The position numbers were made by a program, and so were the translations under genes. A DNA stretch of 64,000 nt, from the NCBI GenBank assembly GCA_031771865.1, contig JASISA010000001.1:744001-808000 (forward strand). Direction: 5' to 3'. Of this stretch, positions 52,262 to 63,280 are shown one piece after another; position 1 is the stretch's first letter; every line of letters starts with the position of its first letter. This DNA is from Nothophaeocryptopus gaeumannii. Its lineage: Eukaryota; Ascomycota; Dothideomycetes; Mycosphaerellales; Mycosphaerellaceae. The notes beneath the pieces were generated by a model. It was not told the DNA's origin. It did no database searches and was given only the letters and a program-made list of their open reading frames with translations.

Positions 52262-52400
52262 TGACCGACAGTCAGTACATGCCAGTACGTACTGTACTGT
52301 CTGTATCGGCCTAGTACAATCAGACAGAAGCCTCTGGATAGCCAGTACAGACAGACATAGTGTTGTCGTCTGTCTGTCTGTCTGTGTGTACTGATATAGT
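52262..52400. repeat. CAGTAC/GTCTG simple repeats
   Basis: A cluster of cagtac and gtacgtactgtactg units and a (GTCT)n run sits at the 5' boundary of the ankyrin gene. Confidence 0.75.
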
Positions 52401-52577
52401 GGTATCTTGCCTGCCCGGGCTTCTTCTCCTCTTATCCCACTGACAATCCATCTCTTCACTGTAATCTCGCTTGTTCTTGTGATCCAGTATAGGCAATAAG
52501 GTGCGTAGAATCGATTGGGAATGGGCAGAAGTGGCTAATTGCAGTAGGAGGCTGTTATTGACCTCACCGGCGCGGAT

Positions 52578-52928
52578 ACCCCCCCTCTATCACCTACGCT
52601 AGCGCTATCGACACCGAGGCCTCGTGACGCTCTCGATGAGTTTCTTACGGTGTCGCTGGACCACCTAGAGGAATGGAAGCACTGTGATGTGTTGCACGTT
52701 CGTGGTAGAGTCGTCGAGGCCGCTTTTTCGAAAAGTACTCGGCGTAAGCAATTGGAGGCTGTTGTTCTTGATACTGCGCCTCGTACGAGGGAGCAAATCA
52801 AGCGCATTGTTGCTAACAGGAAGGAGCTTCATCTGTACGTCTGGATGCGTGGTTGTGAGTGCTATTGGTGTAAGAAACGAGTAGATAGCAATGGTTTTGG
52901 TGCAATAGAGGAAGTGATGGAGGCATAG
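52578..52928 (+). CDS. Hypothetical short ORF, possibly the end of a larger gene
   Basis: The frame is open from an acceptor-like site near 52545 (GTGGCTAATTGCAGTAG). It reads VIDLTGADTPPLSPTLALST, DALDEFLTVSLDHLEEWKHC, DVLHVRGRVVEAAFSK and YVWMRGCECYWCKKR. VIDLT fits a SUMO-interaction motif, and the Cys cluster at the end may bind metal. No ATG lies near the beginning. No family was recognised; it may be a transposon-derived exon. Confidence 0.3.
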   Translation, partial: TPPLSPTLALSTPRPRDALDEFLTVSLDHLEEWKHCDVLHVRGRVVEAAFSKSTRRKQLEAVVLDTAPRTREQIKRIVANRKELHLYVWMRGCECYWCKKRVDSNGFGAIEEVMEA

Positions 52929-53875
52929 GGCTGATAAGGCTGAAGGTGAAGACAAGGGTTTAATTGGCTAGCAAGCTCCGAGCCGCACGCGGCATGATGT
53001 AAGAAACTCTTCTTTTACCTCAATTCAGGGTCTATACAGCAAAGCCAAAGAACTTCAAAATGTTACTTACAAAGTGATCAACACCACACACGTTAATAAT
53101 GTCGCATGAACGATCTGAGCGGTGCAAAATGGAGGAAAGATAAAACGGAAAATTTCTATCTTTTCAGATCCCTCGTAGCACTCGTTTCAAGCAACGAAGA
53201 ATTTACGACGGATTTTGGGTTAAAAATATACCTTTATATGTTCAATGTAAAGCTTCTGTTCACTCTATAAGCAGATGCGACACAACCACTGAGCCAAAAC
53301 ACATGTAGATAGATATCTTAACTAACGTCTGTCCCTTCGTGCCGAGACGCACGGTGTGCCGAGACACTTATATCCGGATGTTTCCATACTCTGACAGATT
53401 GTCATGCTTGCTTTCTCTATAGAATCGATGTTTACCGAGACTATAGACGCACCTCCTAACCAATAGCGAAAGTACTCGAACCTTAGATAGGGTAGAAACA
53501 TTACGATGTCTAACTACGACGCCAAAATCGCTTGCTTGCGGGGCCCGTTTCTCTTGCACTTCAAGCCGTCTAAGCATGCAAAAGGGGCACTACGTAGATT
53601 AGACCTTGCTCTACTAGTAGAGCAATAGTCTTAGGCTTTGCCGCCTCCCAATGTAAAGATGCCGTGCGATAGAGTTTAGTTCTCATATGTGGCGAGACTC
53701 GGCTGCGTAACCCATGGGACATCTAGCCACGGCAGCTCTACACAATCTAAGCATAAGCTAGGCTGTCGGCTAACAGCTTTCGGACTTGGCGTGTTGCTCG
53801 GGCTCAAGACCGATGCGGACGGGACCTACCGTAGCGCCTGCGTCCCAGGAAGCGGGAACTGGAAACCCGGATAGT
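52929..53875. other. No gene supported
   Basis: Spacer with low coding potential between the short ORF and the NLR pseudogene. Confidence 0.55.
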
Positions 53876-56800
53876 TTACAATAGCTGAGTGAGATTTCCT
53901 ATATCCGCTGTGCCCTCTAGCCTTTCAGTTCTCGACATTACGCTTCCGGCCCCATTTCGCAATATTTCTCTTGTCTTTGACAGCTTCCTTCTCATGTCGC
54001 TTTTCACGGGCGCTTCGCTCGACAGTACTTTAATCGAGGTATTTTCTTCCCTATCCCCCGGCCTACGACAATCGTCCACTTATTATCGGCGTGCTCCTGC
54101 ATCTAGTAGCAACCGGATAACCTCCGCGTAACCTCTAGAAGATGCAGCCTAGAGTGTGCTGCCGTAGGACCCTCCCTGTGCGTTAACATCGGCGCCCTTC
54201 TCAAGTAGCAACTGCACAATCTCCGCGTGACCTCGATAAGATGCAGCCTAGAGTACGTTGCCGTAGTCGCCTCCCTATGCGTTAACATCGGCGCCCTTCT
54301 CGAGCAGCAACTGCACAATCTCCGCGTAACCTCTCTTAGATACAGCCTAGAGTGCGTTGCCGTACTCTCCTCTCTATGCGTTGACATCGGCGCCCTTCTC
54401 AAGCAGCAACTGCACAACCTCCGCGTAACCTTTAGAAGATGCAGCCTAGAGTGCGTTGCCGAAGTAGCCTCCCTGTGCGTTCACATCGGCGCCCTTCTCA
54501 AGCAGTAATTGGACAATCTCCGCGTGACCTTTAGAAGATGCAGCCTAGAGTGCGTTGCCGTACTGCCCTCCCTATACGTTGACCTCTACTCCGCTTTCGA
54601 GAAGATCCCTTACTACTATGTCAAGACCTGTATAGCTAGCATAATAGAGGCCTAATCCCATCTTCTCGGGGGAGTCGAATGCGTTGTTCCATGTCTTATC
54701 GGGTTGGAATACAATAAGCCAGTCTAGTATTACATCTTTAGAGGTAAGTAGAGACGCTTCGCGGGTAACCTCTTCGCACTACTACAGGGATAAATAGGAG
54801 GGCTAGGAATGTGCCGCATAGTGCAGCAACGGGAAGTCTACTAGGTCCTGGATAGTAGAGGACTTTTCGCTACTTCGGCTATAATGAAAAATGTATGTCA
54901 AGTAGCTCTAAGCGAGGAGCCGGTGTCTAACAGCATTCTTAAGGTAGAACTCAGACATCTTGCTTCCGAGTATGCGGGTCGATTCTAGGTATTCTTTTAC
55001 TAAGAAGTAGGCCAACCGGACCTTCATATCCTTGTTGACTATATGCAGGTTACGAGGCGCGATAGGAGAACCGTTAATACTCCTGCGGGTCCTATCCAGG
55101 TCTTTATCCTACCTCTCGTCCCTTACGTAGTCCACTTCCGCGAGCGCATCGTCGCCTTCGTTAGCCCTAGTAGGACCCTGGACAACGATTAGTCCTGCGA
55201 GGATCTGCAGCGTGTCTTCGATTGCACTACGCTCGTCCACGTCCACGCTTCCTTCTACTACGAGATCGATAATAGTGGCTTCTACAAGCTCACCAAGGCT
55301 TGGCGGTGAATGTACGTATGCTAGCCACTACAATAGTATCAGCGCTTCTTTACGGAATGTGTCCTCGATCCTACTAAGCATTCGCTCATAAGTAGCATTA
55401 AGTGTCGCCGGAAGATTGTAGAGCAATTCCTAGACATATTTAGGCTTAACCGCTTTAAGCTTTTTCAGCTCTTGCAACTAACAGTATGCCTATCTAAACC
55501 TATATAGAAGCAAGACGTTAGGTTGTGCAGCGGAAACATGATATAGGAACAGCTTACATGCTATCCGCCTTCTCGGAGATCGTCTTTTCAATAAGCACCT
55601 TCGTCTTTTAGTCTAGTCGCGACAGACGGGGGTCCTGGGAGAGCTGCGTCGCTACATACTATCGAATATCCTCGTCTACAGAACGTGTAGCAATTGGTAG
55701 TTGCGATGCGCCTAGTTTCTCCGTTAATACGCGTATATCGGGGAGCTCGCGACTTGCTACAAAAACCTTGACATTTTGTGCCTTTTGCGATACTCTAATT
55801 AGGCATTCGAACACACTTTGCCGAACGTCACTGTCCTTAGGACACTCATCGAGCGCGTCAATAAGTAGAAATATAGTCCGAAATGCTTCGAAGCAAGCAA
55901 GTAGAACGTTCTCAAGCTCCTGGACTCCTAGTACACTTCTATTTGGCTTATCAAATGCCTACTGCAGCATCGACAAAGCCGTGCCTTTCTACCCGAGCTG
56001 TGCGACGAGCGAGTAGAGCAGATCCGCATGCCGCTGCTTGCGATTGTCCGAAAAAGAGAAGTAGAAGACCGCGTATCCGATATTAGGCTAACCTTCGCAG
56101 TATGCCTTCACGTCTTCAACAGCTGTCGAGTAGAGTACCGTCTTGCTACAACCCGCTTTTCCGTGCATCCACAAATAACGGGTCGTCGAGCGCTTCCAGT
56201 TCTAATATAGGTCTGACTAAAGGAGCTAGGACCCCGAACGCGGATCATGCAGCTAACGAGTAGATTGGTAATTCGTCCACGGATCCGGTAGCGACAGCTA
56301 TTCTACGATCTTCTGAAATCGCTCTGCCTATTATGAGGCGACGTTGTCCTGAAAGTGGATCGCAGCTAAAAGACGCCGCCTCGCCCCCTCGCGGCCCTCG
56401 CCGTAGTTCGCGCTAGGCGTTACTCCGAAGATCCCGTATAGAGCATACGACATGTCTTCCGGCTCTGTTGTAGTCCGACCTTCTATCCACTTCAGCTTTT
56501 CCTCGACGCTAAGAGTGCTGCTTGCTGCATAGGTGCGCAGCACCCGCTCAGGAATCCTCGTAATCGCTGCGATGTCCTTTTCCAGACCGGGCCCAGAGGG
56601 AGTTCCACAGTCCACGTAGGTCGAAGCTCCTTTGTTCCCTATCACCTACCATAATTCCGTTACAAAAATGAGCAGCCGCGAAGCGAGCAGTTCCTGTAAC
56701 GTCCAACCCCTCCGAAACCACTCGCTCTGTGCAAACGCGCTCCGATCTTCGGCTACCGTAACGTCTGTGAGATACGCAATACATAATACCGCATTGCAAT

Positions 56801-57089
56801 ACCAGTCGAACATCAAATTGAGCGATTTGGACAGTTCTGCAGCGTTGGTCTTGTCGATGCAGCAGGTATCTACCCATAGCCACTCGACCCCCGGTACATG
56901 CTCCTTAACATACTTTGCAAAGCCTATAATCTTCTTGTATCTACTCCTGTCTCTGTTTTGCTCGTTACGAACATCTCGCAGCGTTACTTCGCAACCCTCT
57001 ACCCATCGATGCGATGCGATCACGTACTTCGGTCGGTTGTCGTCGCGGAATTCGGCGAACTCGAGGCTGTTAACGTTCAACAGGCGCAT
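53876..57089 (-). pseudogene. HET-NACHT-ankyrin NLR, RIP-degraded
   Basis: Reading on the minus strand, the HET domain runs from ATG 57089 (MRLLNVNSLEFAEFRDD) with KYVIASHRWVEGCEVTLRDV, VEWLWVDTCCIDKTNAAELS and WFRRGWTLQELLASRLLIF to TAG at 56646. It continues after the stop (EDMSYALYGIFGV...YGEGREGARRRL). The NACHT part shows WMHGKAGCSKTVL (Walker A, Gly replaced by Ser), VFYFSFSDNRKQRHADLLYS and FLLIDALDECPKDS (Walker B). About five ankyrin units follow (54.06-54.60 kb), such as GHAEIVQLLLEKGADVNA. Stops stand where Gln or Trp is expected, the CAG/CAA-to-TAG/TAA and TGG-to-TAG pattern of RIP. Such NLRs trigger heterokaryon incompatibility or immune-type cell death. This copy is dead. Confidence 0.85.
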
Positions 57090-57535
57090 GTTGTTCCAGC
57101 TGTGAGCATTAGTGGGCGCGCCCCATTTTCTAGAGTGCTAATATGCAGATTTAGGGAGAGGATAAAGGGAGAGCTATCCTGGCGGCCTCTTTCGCGCCGG
57201 CAAGGCTCAGAGCTGTTGCAGCTGCGCATCGCACTGCGTCTTTCAGCTCCCGTCGTGGCGTATTTGCAGCTCCGGGTCGTTACTTAACCCGATTGTAAGC
57301 CACTAGGAAGATCGGCTTTCCCTCGTAACACTTGATGCCACGGGACGGGGCCGGAGAGAGTGTGGAATTCACATGCGTGGACGATCATTTGATGCACCAC
57401 TGTGCGACACTTGTCCACCCAGAGCGGCGCGGTCCGAGGGCTTCTAGGAGTGTCTGTAACTGCACACCTCCGTTCTCTTTCAACAACTGTTCTCCTCTCC
57501 TCTCTGCCTTTACGATGACTGTAGTATTCTAGAGG
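57090..57535. other. NLR upstream region and left flank of a Fot1 element
   Basis: No gene; the terminal inverted repeat of the Fot1 copy could not be identified. Confidence 0.45.
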
Positions 57536-58546
57536 ATGGACAAAGCGAGCCAGGTGCTCCGAGAAGGCGTGCCTCCCGATGTCCCCGCCTCGTATCGGGC
57601 TCTTGCAGATCACAGCGGGGTCCCATGTTCGACACTTCATCACCGTGCTCGTGGACGACCGTCCAAGGAAGAGAAAGCACAAAGCCAGCAGTACCTAACA
57701 CTAGCAGAAGAAAAGGCAGTCGCGAGTTTCGTGTTACAGATGTCTGATCTCGGGTATCCGGTGCGGATGAAGTACATGCCATGCATCGCCTACAGCGCTA
57801 CCCGATATAGACCCGTGTCTAAAAGGCCACTGAAACCTCCGAGCAAGAACTGGGCCAAGGCGTTCGAGAATCGCTATCTAGAGCTGAAGGCCACGAAAGT
57901 CCAAGCACTGGATTGGAATCGTTACGAGAAGAACATTTGTGATAAGATAGCGCACTAGTATGAAGTGATTGGCAACGTCTTGCAAGATCCTGCCATCTTA
58001 GCGGAGAATGTGTACAACATGGACGAGACCGGAGTAATGCTCTCCATGCTGAGCGCCGTCAAAGTGCTCGTGGGCAGCAACGACACACGAGGCTACCGAG
58101 GCGCGCGTGTAAAGCGAACGACAGTGACAGCTATAGAATGTATCAGTGGTGACGGTAGGTACTTGGAACCCATGATCATCTGGCCTGCCTCCACACATCG
58201 GAGTAATTGGACGACTTTCCCCACCCCCGGATGGCACTATGCGTGCTCCGAGTCTGGGTATACGGACTCCAAGATTAGCTTGGAGTGGCTGAAGCGTGTG
58301 TTCGACCCTCAGACCAGAGAACGCGCGAGCGGGAGAACTCGAGTTTTGATCTGTGACGGCTTCGGTACACATGAAACGCTCGAAGTCCTGGAGCATTGTT
58401 TCGCTGATTAGATCCTGCTCTGTCGTCTCCCTTCTCACACTTCCCACAAGCTGCAATGGATCAATCGCCAACTGGCACGCATTGTTACAGACCATGTACG
58501 AGTAAGTGAGAAGCCTGGGTGCGGCTACATCAAACTGGTCCATAAG
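57536..58546 (+). mobile_element. Fot1/pogo (Tc1-mariner) DDE_1 transposase, interrupted and truncated
   Basis: The N-terminal psq/HTH region (SYRALADHSGVPCSTLHHRA RGRPSKEE) and KPPSKNWAKAFENRY lead to the DDE domain: NVYNMDETGVMLSML (first Asp), MIIWPASTHRSNWTT, SESGYTDSKISLEWLKRVFD and RVLICDGFGTHETLEVLEHC (second Asp). TAG at 57956-57958 (where Trp is usual) and TAG near 58409 interrupt it. After HTSHKLQ the expected third-Asp region is replaced by unrelated sequence ending at 58546. The copy is inactive. It lies head-on to the NLR pseudogene. Confidence 0.85.
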
Positions 58547-58700
58547 TAAGGCAAGTGAGTCAGTAGTATATAACTTACTTACTTGCCAATTTTAAGGCTC
58601 CGCCTTGCCTTGTAAGTGAATGACTAGCCTCTGACTTGCCTTGCCTTGCCTTGCCTTGCTCACTAGCGCTAACCAAAAGGAGTAAAGTGGGTCGAGATAA
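58547..58700. repeat. Inverted and tandem repeats (GGCAAGTnAGT; TTGCC)n
   Basis: aaggcaagtgagt (58549-58561) faces acttacttacttgcc (58572-58588), and a (TTGCC)5 run lies at 58636-58659. This may be the terminus of the hAT or Fot1 remnant. Confidence 0.5.
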
Positions 58701-58714
58701 GTGAATGAATTTGT

Positions 58715-59004
58715 TCAGCCTGGATAGACGATTTGGTTACCTATCGTTACAGTTGATGCTGTTGACGTTGCTAGCAATGGCCCACGCCGGAATACAGACG
58801 CACTAAGTGATGCTATACCCTTTGTAAGCCACGATTTGAGTGTTACAAGGTAGCCAACCTTCTCGCCTTCGAGTTGCCGTCGTTTTGGTGCCAATACGTC
58901 GCCTGTAATACTGAACTGCCGCTCAGGCTCGTCGCTCATTGCCGGACAAGCGAATATATCAAGCGCCATTTGAGCTAACCGTGGCCAACGTTTCATGTGA
59001 TCGA
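58715..59004 (-). mobile_element. hAT transposase C-terminal dimerisation domain (frame-shifted from its body)
   Basis: The segment KRWPRLAQMALDIFACPAMS DEPERQFSITGDVLAPKRRQ is the hAT family C-terminal dimerisation region (LA..ALDI...PAMS.EPERxFS). It is separated from the upstream hAT body by a TGA at 59005. The bases around it look as if one G was lost in TTCTGGATC, giving TTCTGATC, which would restore the frame. Confidence 0.8.
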
Positions 59005-60900
59005 TCAGAACTTGATAGGTGAATCACCTATATCGTAATCAATCTTCCTGCAGCGTGGCTCAGCGCAGTACTGCTCGTACTCATCGCCAATTAGCAGCTC
59101 GTTGTCGCTATCGTCATCGTCCGATAGAAGCTCAGAGGCTCGGTTAACTCGCTGTGATGCGTCCTGATTAGCGGCTAACACACTAGACTCGCTATCGGCC
59201 AGTTTGTACTGTAGCCACAGCGAATGGACGGCCTGTTTAGTCCGGTTGATCCACTCAGCATCCTCGCCTGCCCAGCGTTGTTGTTCGTGCCTTTGTTCAA
59301 GCCAGCGCCACTTCATTCGAGGATGGAGGATAACTGCGGCAGCGTAGACAGGAGTTTCATCAAGATAGGCATAATACTCGTCTAGTTTAGCCCAACCAAG
59401 TTTGATACTGAGCCGGAAGTGCTGTCCAGCTGTCAGTTGTCCTCGTAACTCAGCCTTTACCTCCTCAGTTGGCCGCTCGGCTCCAGGTTGTGTGTCTTTG
59501 AGCAGTGCTTGTTGCTGTGAAAGATCTGAAGGAGTTTGAGATTGCGTTGCCTTGGCCTTCTTTGCTGCCTTTGCATAGCTAGCGACCTTGCGTTTCCGCT
59601 TCGTACTAGTTGCCGCATTGTCCTCCTCTTCTATATCCTTATTGCTCGCCTCGAGTGGCTCAGGAATCTCCAGTGTCTCAGAGTCAATCGGATAAGCAGC
59701 GATCAGGCTCTCAAAGTGGCCGAGGATCTTCTCATAGGCTGGAAGGACTTGCCATATAGCACCAGCAAATATAGCTGCGATGAGGGAGCATGTCCCAAGC
59801 AGCACATAAATACTAAGCCATTTGGTAGAGGACTCATGTAGATTCCGCTCTATCGCCTCCGCCCACCGTCCTAGCCATACAACTTTCCGAGGATCTATTA
59901 GTAAGAATTCCAGACGAAACTATCAACCAACTTACCTGGAAAGCTTGCGCAAAAGCCATATGTGGCTATCGCGAAGCCGAAGAGCAAGACAACAGGCCAG
60001 CCAACGGCTCCGCCGTAAAGACGATACATGCCCGAATTCCCGAACCGCCGTCTGCAATTGGGATCGAACCCAATGGCGGGCCCTTCATCATACAAAGCTT
60101 CACCTTGAAGACCGGATGTCCTCTCCATGTCGGATCCTTTAGGTTTCATTTGACCCTTTGACAAGTATTTCGATATCAACCCATCACGTCTGAGAATGAG
60201 CCTGTCAGTTTCAATAAGTTTCATAAGATACCGATCCACTGTACCTACCATAGTCAGTAGCGCTGACGGTTTTGAATATAGCTGAGTTATAAAACAGATG
60301 TATGGGCACACTGCTAATCGCCAGTATCCACCATAGCAAGATGCGCCGCCATGGTATGCGAAGGGCCAGATGTCGAACACTCGGCACACCGATGTCAAGC
60401 CACTTGTCGTTGGCATGTGCTCGGTCTAGGTCCTTTCTGGTTGGTGCTGCTAAGCATTGCATCGTGTAGTTTGAGGCGCCTAGGAGCATGGAGCCTAGGA
60501 TATTGATCAAGGCATGTATGACCATCGACCAAGTGTTGACCACAGTGCAGCTGCCCTCGTGAAGAGTAGCGATACCATTGTAGCGTGGCAATTTGATGCG
60601 GGCCACAATAGCAAGTATGCTGTTTAGAACAAGGACAGCGAAAGCTGCATAGGTGCAACACAAAACTCCAAACCTCCATCCTTGGTATTGTCTTTTCCGT
60701 TGAAAGTCTCGCGATTGGGATGCCAAAGTGAGAGGCGGTTCAGTGGCTTGATCGGAAGCTGAGTCGAGGTTGTCGTGATCATCAGGGGATGTGTCCATGA
60801 TCGAGTCCCGAATGCCACTGCTAGATCTAGACGCATGATCTCCACCAAGATTGGACCTAGAGTCTGACCGGAGGAGCAGTTCATAAGATGCGTCGTCCAT
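59005..60900 (-). CDS. Chimeric gene: DUF6536 membrane protein head spliced in frame to hAT transposase body
   Basis: Exons 60900-60245, 60201-59936 and 59894-59005 join in frame to 603 residues, with short introns of 43 bp (GTACAG...CTGACAG) and 41 bp (GTAAGT...TTACTAATAG). The N-terminal half is DUF6536: GWRFGVLCCTYAAFAVLVLN, HEGSCTVVNTWSMVIHALIN, LGASNYTMQCLAAPTRKDLD, DIGVPSVRHLALR and LLWWILAISSVPIHLFYNSA. The third exon begins DPRKVVWLGRWAEAIERN with a further membrane segment. From AIWQVLPAYEKILGHFE it is the hAT body (RLSIKLGWAKLDEYYAYLDE TPVYAAAVILHPRMKWRW). It may be a true fusion transcript or a hAT insertion into a membrane-protein gene. Confidence 0.6.
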
Positions 60901-62633
60901 CCTTTGGCTTGTTCAGTAGTCGATGTTAGATTGCGGAAGGAACTCACCTCTTGCTTTGGGAGAATATAGGAGCTGAAGGAAGTTGTTGCACAGGAGCGCC
61001 ACCAGGTGCTACAAGTGATACCATGCCTGCCGCATACATAGTCTTGTGGTCGGGCGCGCCCTCAAATAGACTTTGGCATGCTGTACGCAGCGCATGCACA
61101 CCAATTCGGAGACTCACTTTGACGTTGGAAATTTTTCGAAGGGATCAACAGTTCATATTCGTCTCGTTCGATGGCGAAGTGCTGGTACTTATAATCTGGC
61201 AGTGCTTCGTCGAGTACAGAGAGGCAGACACACCGGTTCAACCATGCCGCGATCCTGCCGTCTGTTTGATGTCCGCGTTCATCGTATCTAGACACTATCT
61301 TCTTCAAATCGTCTATGATCAGCGGCGATGTTGTGCTTCGTAGATTGGTCCGACTAGGGAAATCGCCTATCTTTTGAATAGTTGCTGACGTGAGGGCCGC
61401 TTTGTGACGTGTGATCAGGACGCGTGCTGGTGGTCGGGCTGGCGGTGATGGGTGTAGCAGTCCCGCTATACATTCATTGATTGCTTCACCGGTCCTGTCT
61501 CGTGCTCTGGAGTTGGGTGCATTATGCACCTTAGTCCTTCACGCATCAGCATGCGTGTATAAATCAAGCAGCAGTTACGTACTACCGGGGGTCCGATTGC
61601 CGACTAGTTCCCGGTGTGCTAGAGATCTGTGGCCATTCAGACCCTTGCCAGAGGGCACGGACATGCGACTGCTACGTGTACGTATATCGTTCCATAATGC
61701 ACGAGATCTCGCAGCCTTCTGGGGTCAGTATCACGGGTCTGCGAAAGACGATCGAAACAAAGCTCGGACCTTGTGAGGTTGCACTTTGAGTTTGGTTAAT
61801 TAGTGAAAACGGCTAGGGGCGAGCGTGCACGGACAGACACGGTGCACGTCCGTGCACGCTGCTCCCCGTCCTTTATAGCGCTTCTCTTCCAATCGCGTCT
61901 CTTTGCAGACATGACGAGCTCCAATTTGCATGCGGACGAGGAAGCCATTGCGTTACAAGTCGTAGCATTACTTGCGAAGTTGACTCCACAGGTCGCTTTC
62001 CAATTAGCTGTTGGTGATACAATCCTTCCCCTCATCATCTCTTTCTAATCAAACGGGCGACAGGCATTTCGAATGCGTGGTCCAGCCTTGAAAGGCGAGC
62101 TGGAGGCAGCGATCGACCCTATCCAACTCGTGCTCGCAAATGGGCCAAGCACTCTAGCATCTCGCATGGTCTGGACCGTGCGTCCGACATCACTGACACA
62201 AGCACGGAGCAGGCGACTGGAGTCGCTCAGAGCGCTGTAACTACGAGCACGAGACAGTCAGGCAAGAGACGGCAGATCGCGAGCACAGGGCAGACACGCC
62301 AAGGCATAGAAGGAAGACCGAGCCAGTTACACCTGTCCCGCAGCTACTACCTCGATACCAGTCGGTCTCTGATTCGCATTTTGCACTGCCCGTTGCCGAA
62401 GACAGATGTTGCTGCTTCTGTTGCAGCCGGTCTAAGGCTCTGCCCATAAGTATAGACAACGACCAAGTCTGGACCTGCTGTATGCCACCCAATAGGTTAC
62501 TCACAGAGCGGCAGCGGAGACAAGTAAGCCATTTAACTTATAGCATTTCAACACTGCTCCGCTCACCTCTTCTTCTTAGACAGCTAGCTCATTACGAACC
62601 CTATACGCACCTCTTCAGCAGCTCAACTTTCTC
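60901..62633. other. No gene firmly supported
   Basis: A 155-codon minus-strand frame (61529-61062) and an 81-codon plus-strand frame (61803-62048) lack recognisable domains. An inverted repeat lies at 61822-61860. Confidence 0.45.
61822..61860. repeat. Inverted repeat, 13-bp arms
   Basis: AGCGTGCACGGAC and GTCCGTGCACGCT are exact reverse complements around a 13-bp loop. Confidence 0.85.
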
Positions 62634-62891
62634 ATGTCGCTGCCGTTCTTCAGTCGAAGCCGCGCAAGAAGAAGCGGTGCCACCTTTGAAGGTGACAAGG
62701 CAGCACTTATCCACTTTACGCGAACACCGTGCCGAAGCAGCGCCCAACCAGTTATAATAAAAGGACAAGAAGTAGAGCCCGTCACTAGCACAAAGATCTT
62801 AGGAGTGGTTATGGACGCCGAACTTCGATTTCGACAGCATATCGCAAGAGCGGCTACGAAAGGCCTCACTGCTGCAATCAATGGCACTTAA
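62634..62891 (+). mobile_element. LINE reverse-transcriptase tail fragment
   Basis: FEGDKAALIHFTRTPCRSSA, then TKILGVVMDAELRFRQHIAR AATKGLTAA, is the distal part of a non-LTR reverse transcriptase (K..HF.R, LGV.MD..L.F..H). It resembles the tail of the LINE at 20.5 kb but differs enough to be another family member. A degenerate continuation runs to about 63050. Confidence 0.7.
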
Positions 62892-63280
62892 ACGACTACG
62901 AGGGCTAGTATATACCCCCATTCTTCGCTGGACGGAGTTCAAAACGAAAGCTCCTTTAGAAGGAAACGCCAAGCAAAAAACAATCACCTCTTGCCTTCGA
63001 ATTGCACTATCGATCGAACGTTACTATGTTTGACGTAAACATTGAGGCTGATCGTTGGATCTGCTGTTCTCAGCATCAGCTTAGCTGACGAGTTACTGGT
63101 CTTATCGCTAGACTATCGACGACTGTTGAAGATTGCAGCATACATGTTGAATATATAGACTACTTTCTAACTTGACCATCTGCTGAATGCTCGGTTCTCC
63201 ATCCAAAGTGTAGAACCTGCTCGGAATCAGTTACCAGATTCATGTCGCTGGCGCGAGAGTGAGTTCCACATACACTGAAT
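62892..63280. other. LINE debris and 3' flank of the repeat-precursor gene
   Basis: Degraded reverse-transcriptase sequence to about 63050, then non-coding DNA. Confidence 0.45.

Noticed and set aside
61062..61529. 155-codon minus-strand ORF.
   Set aside because: No domain, weak composition, and no supporting splice signals; left unannotated.
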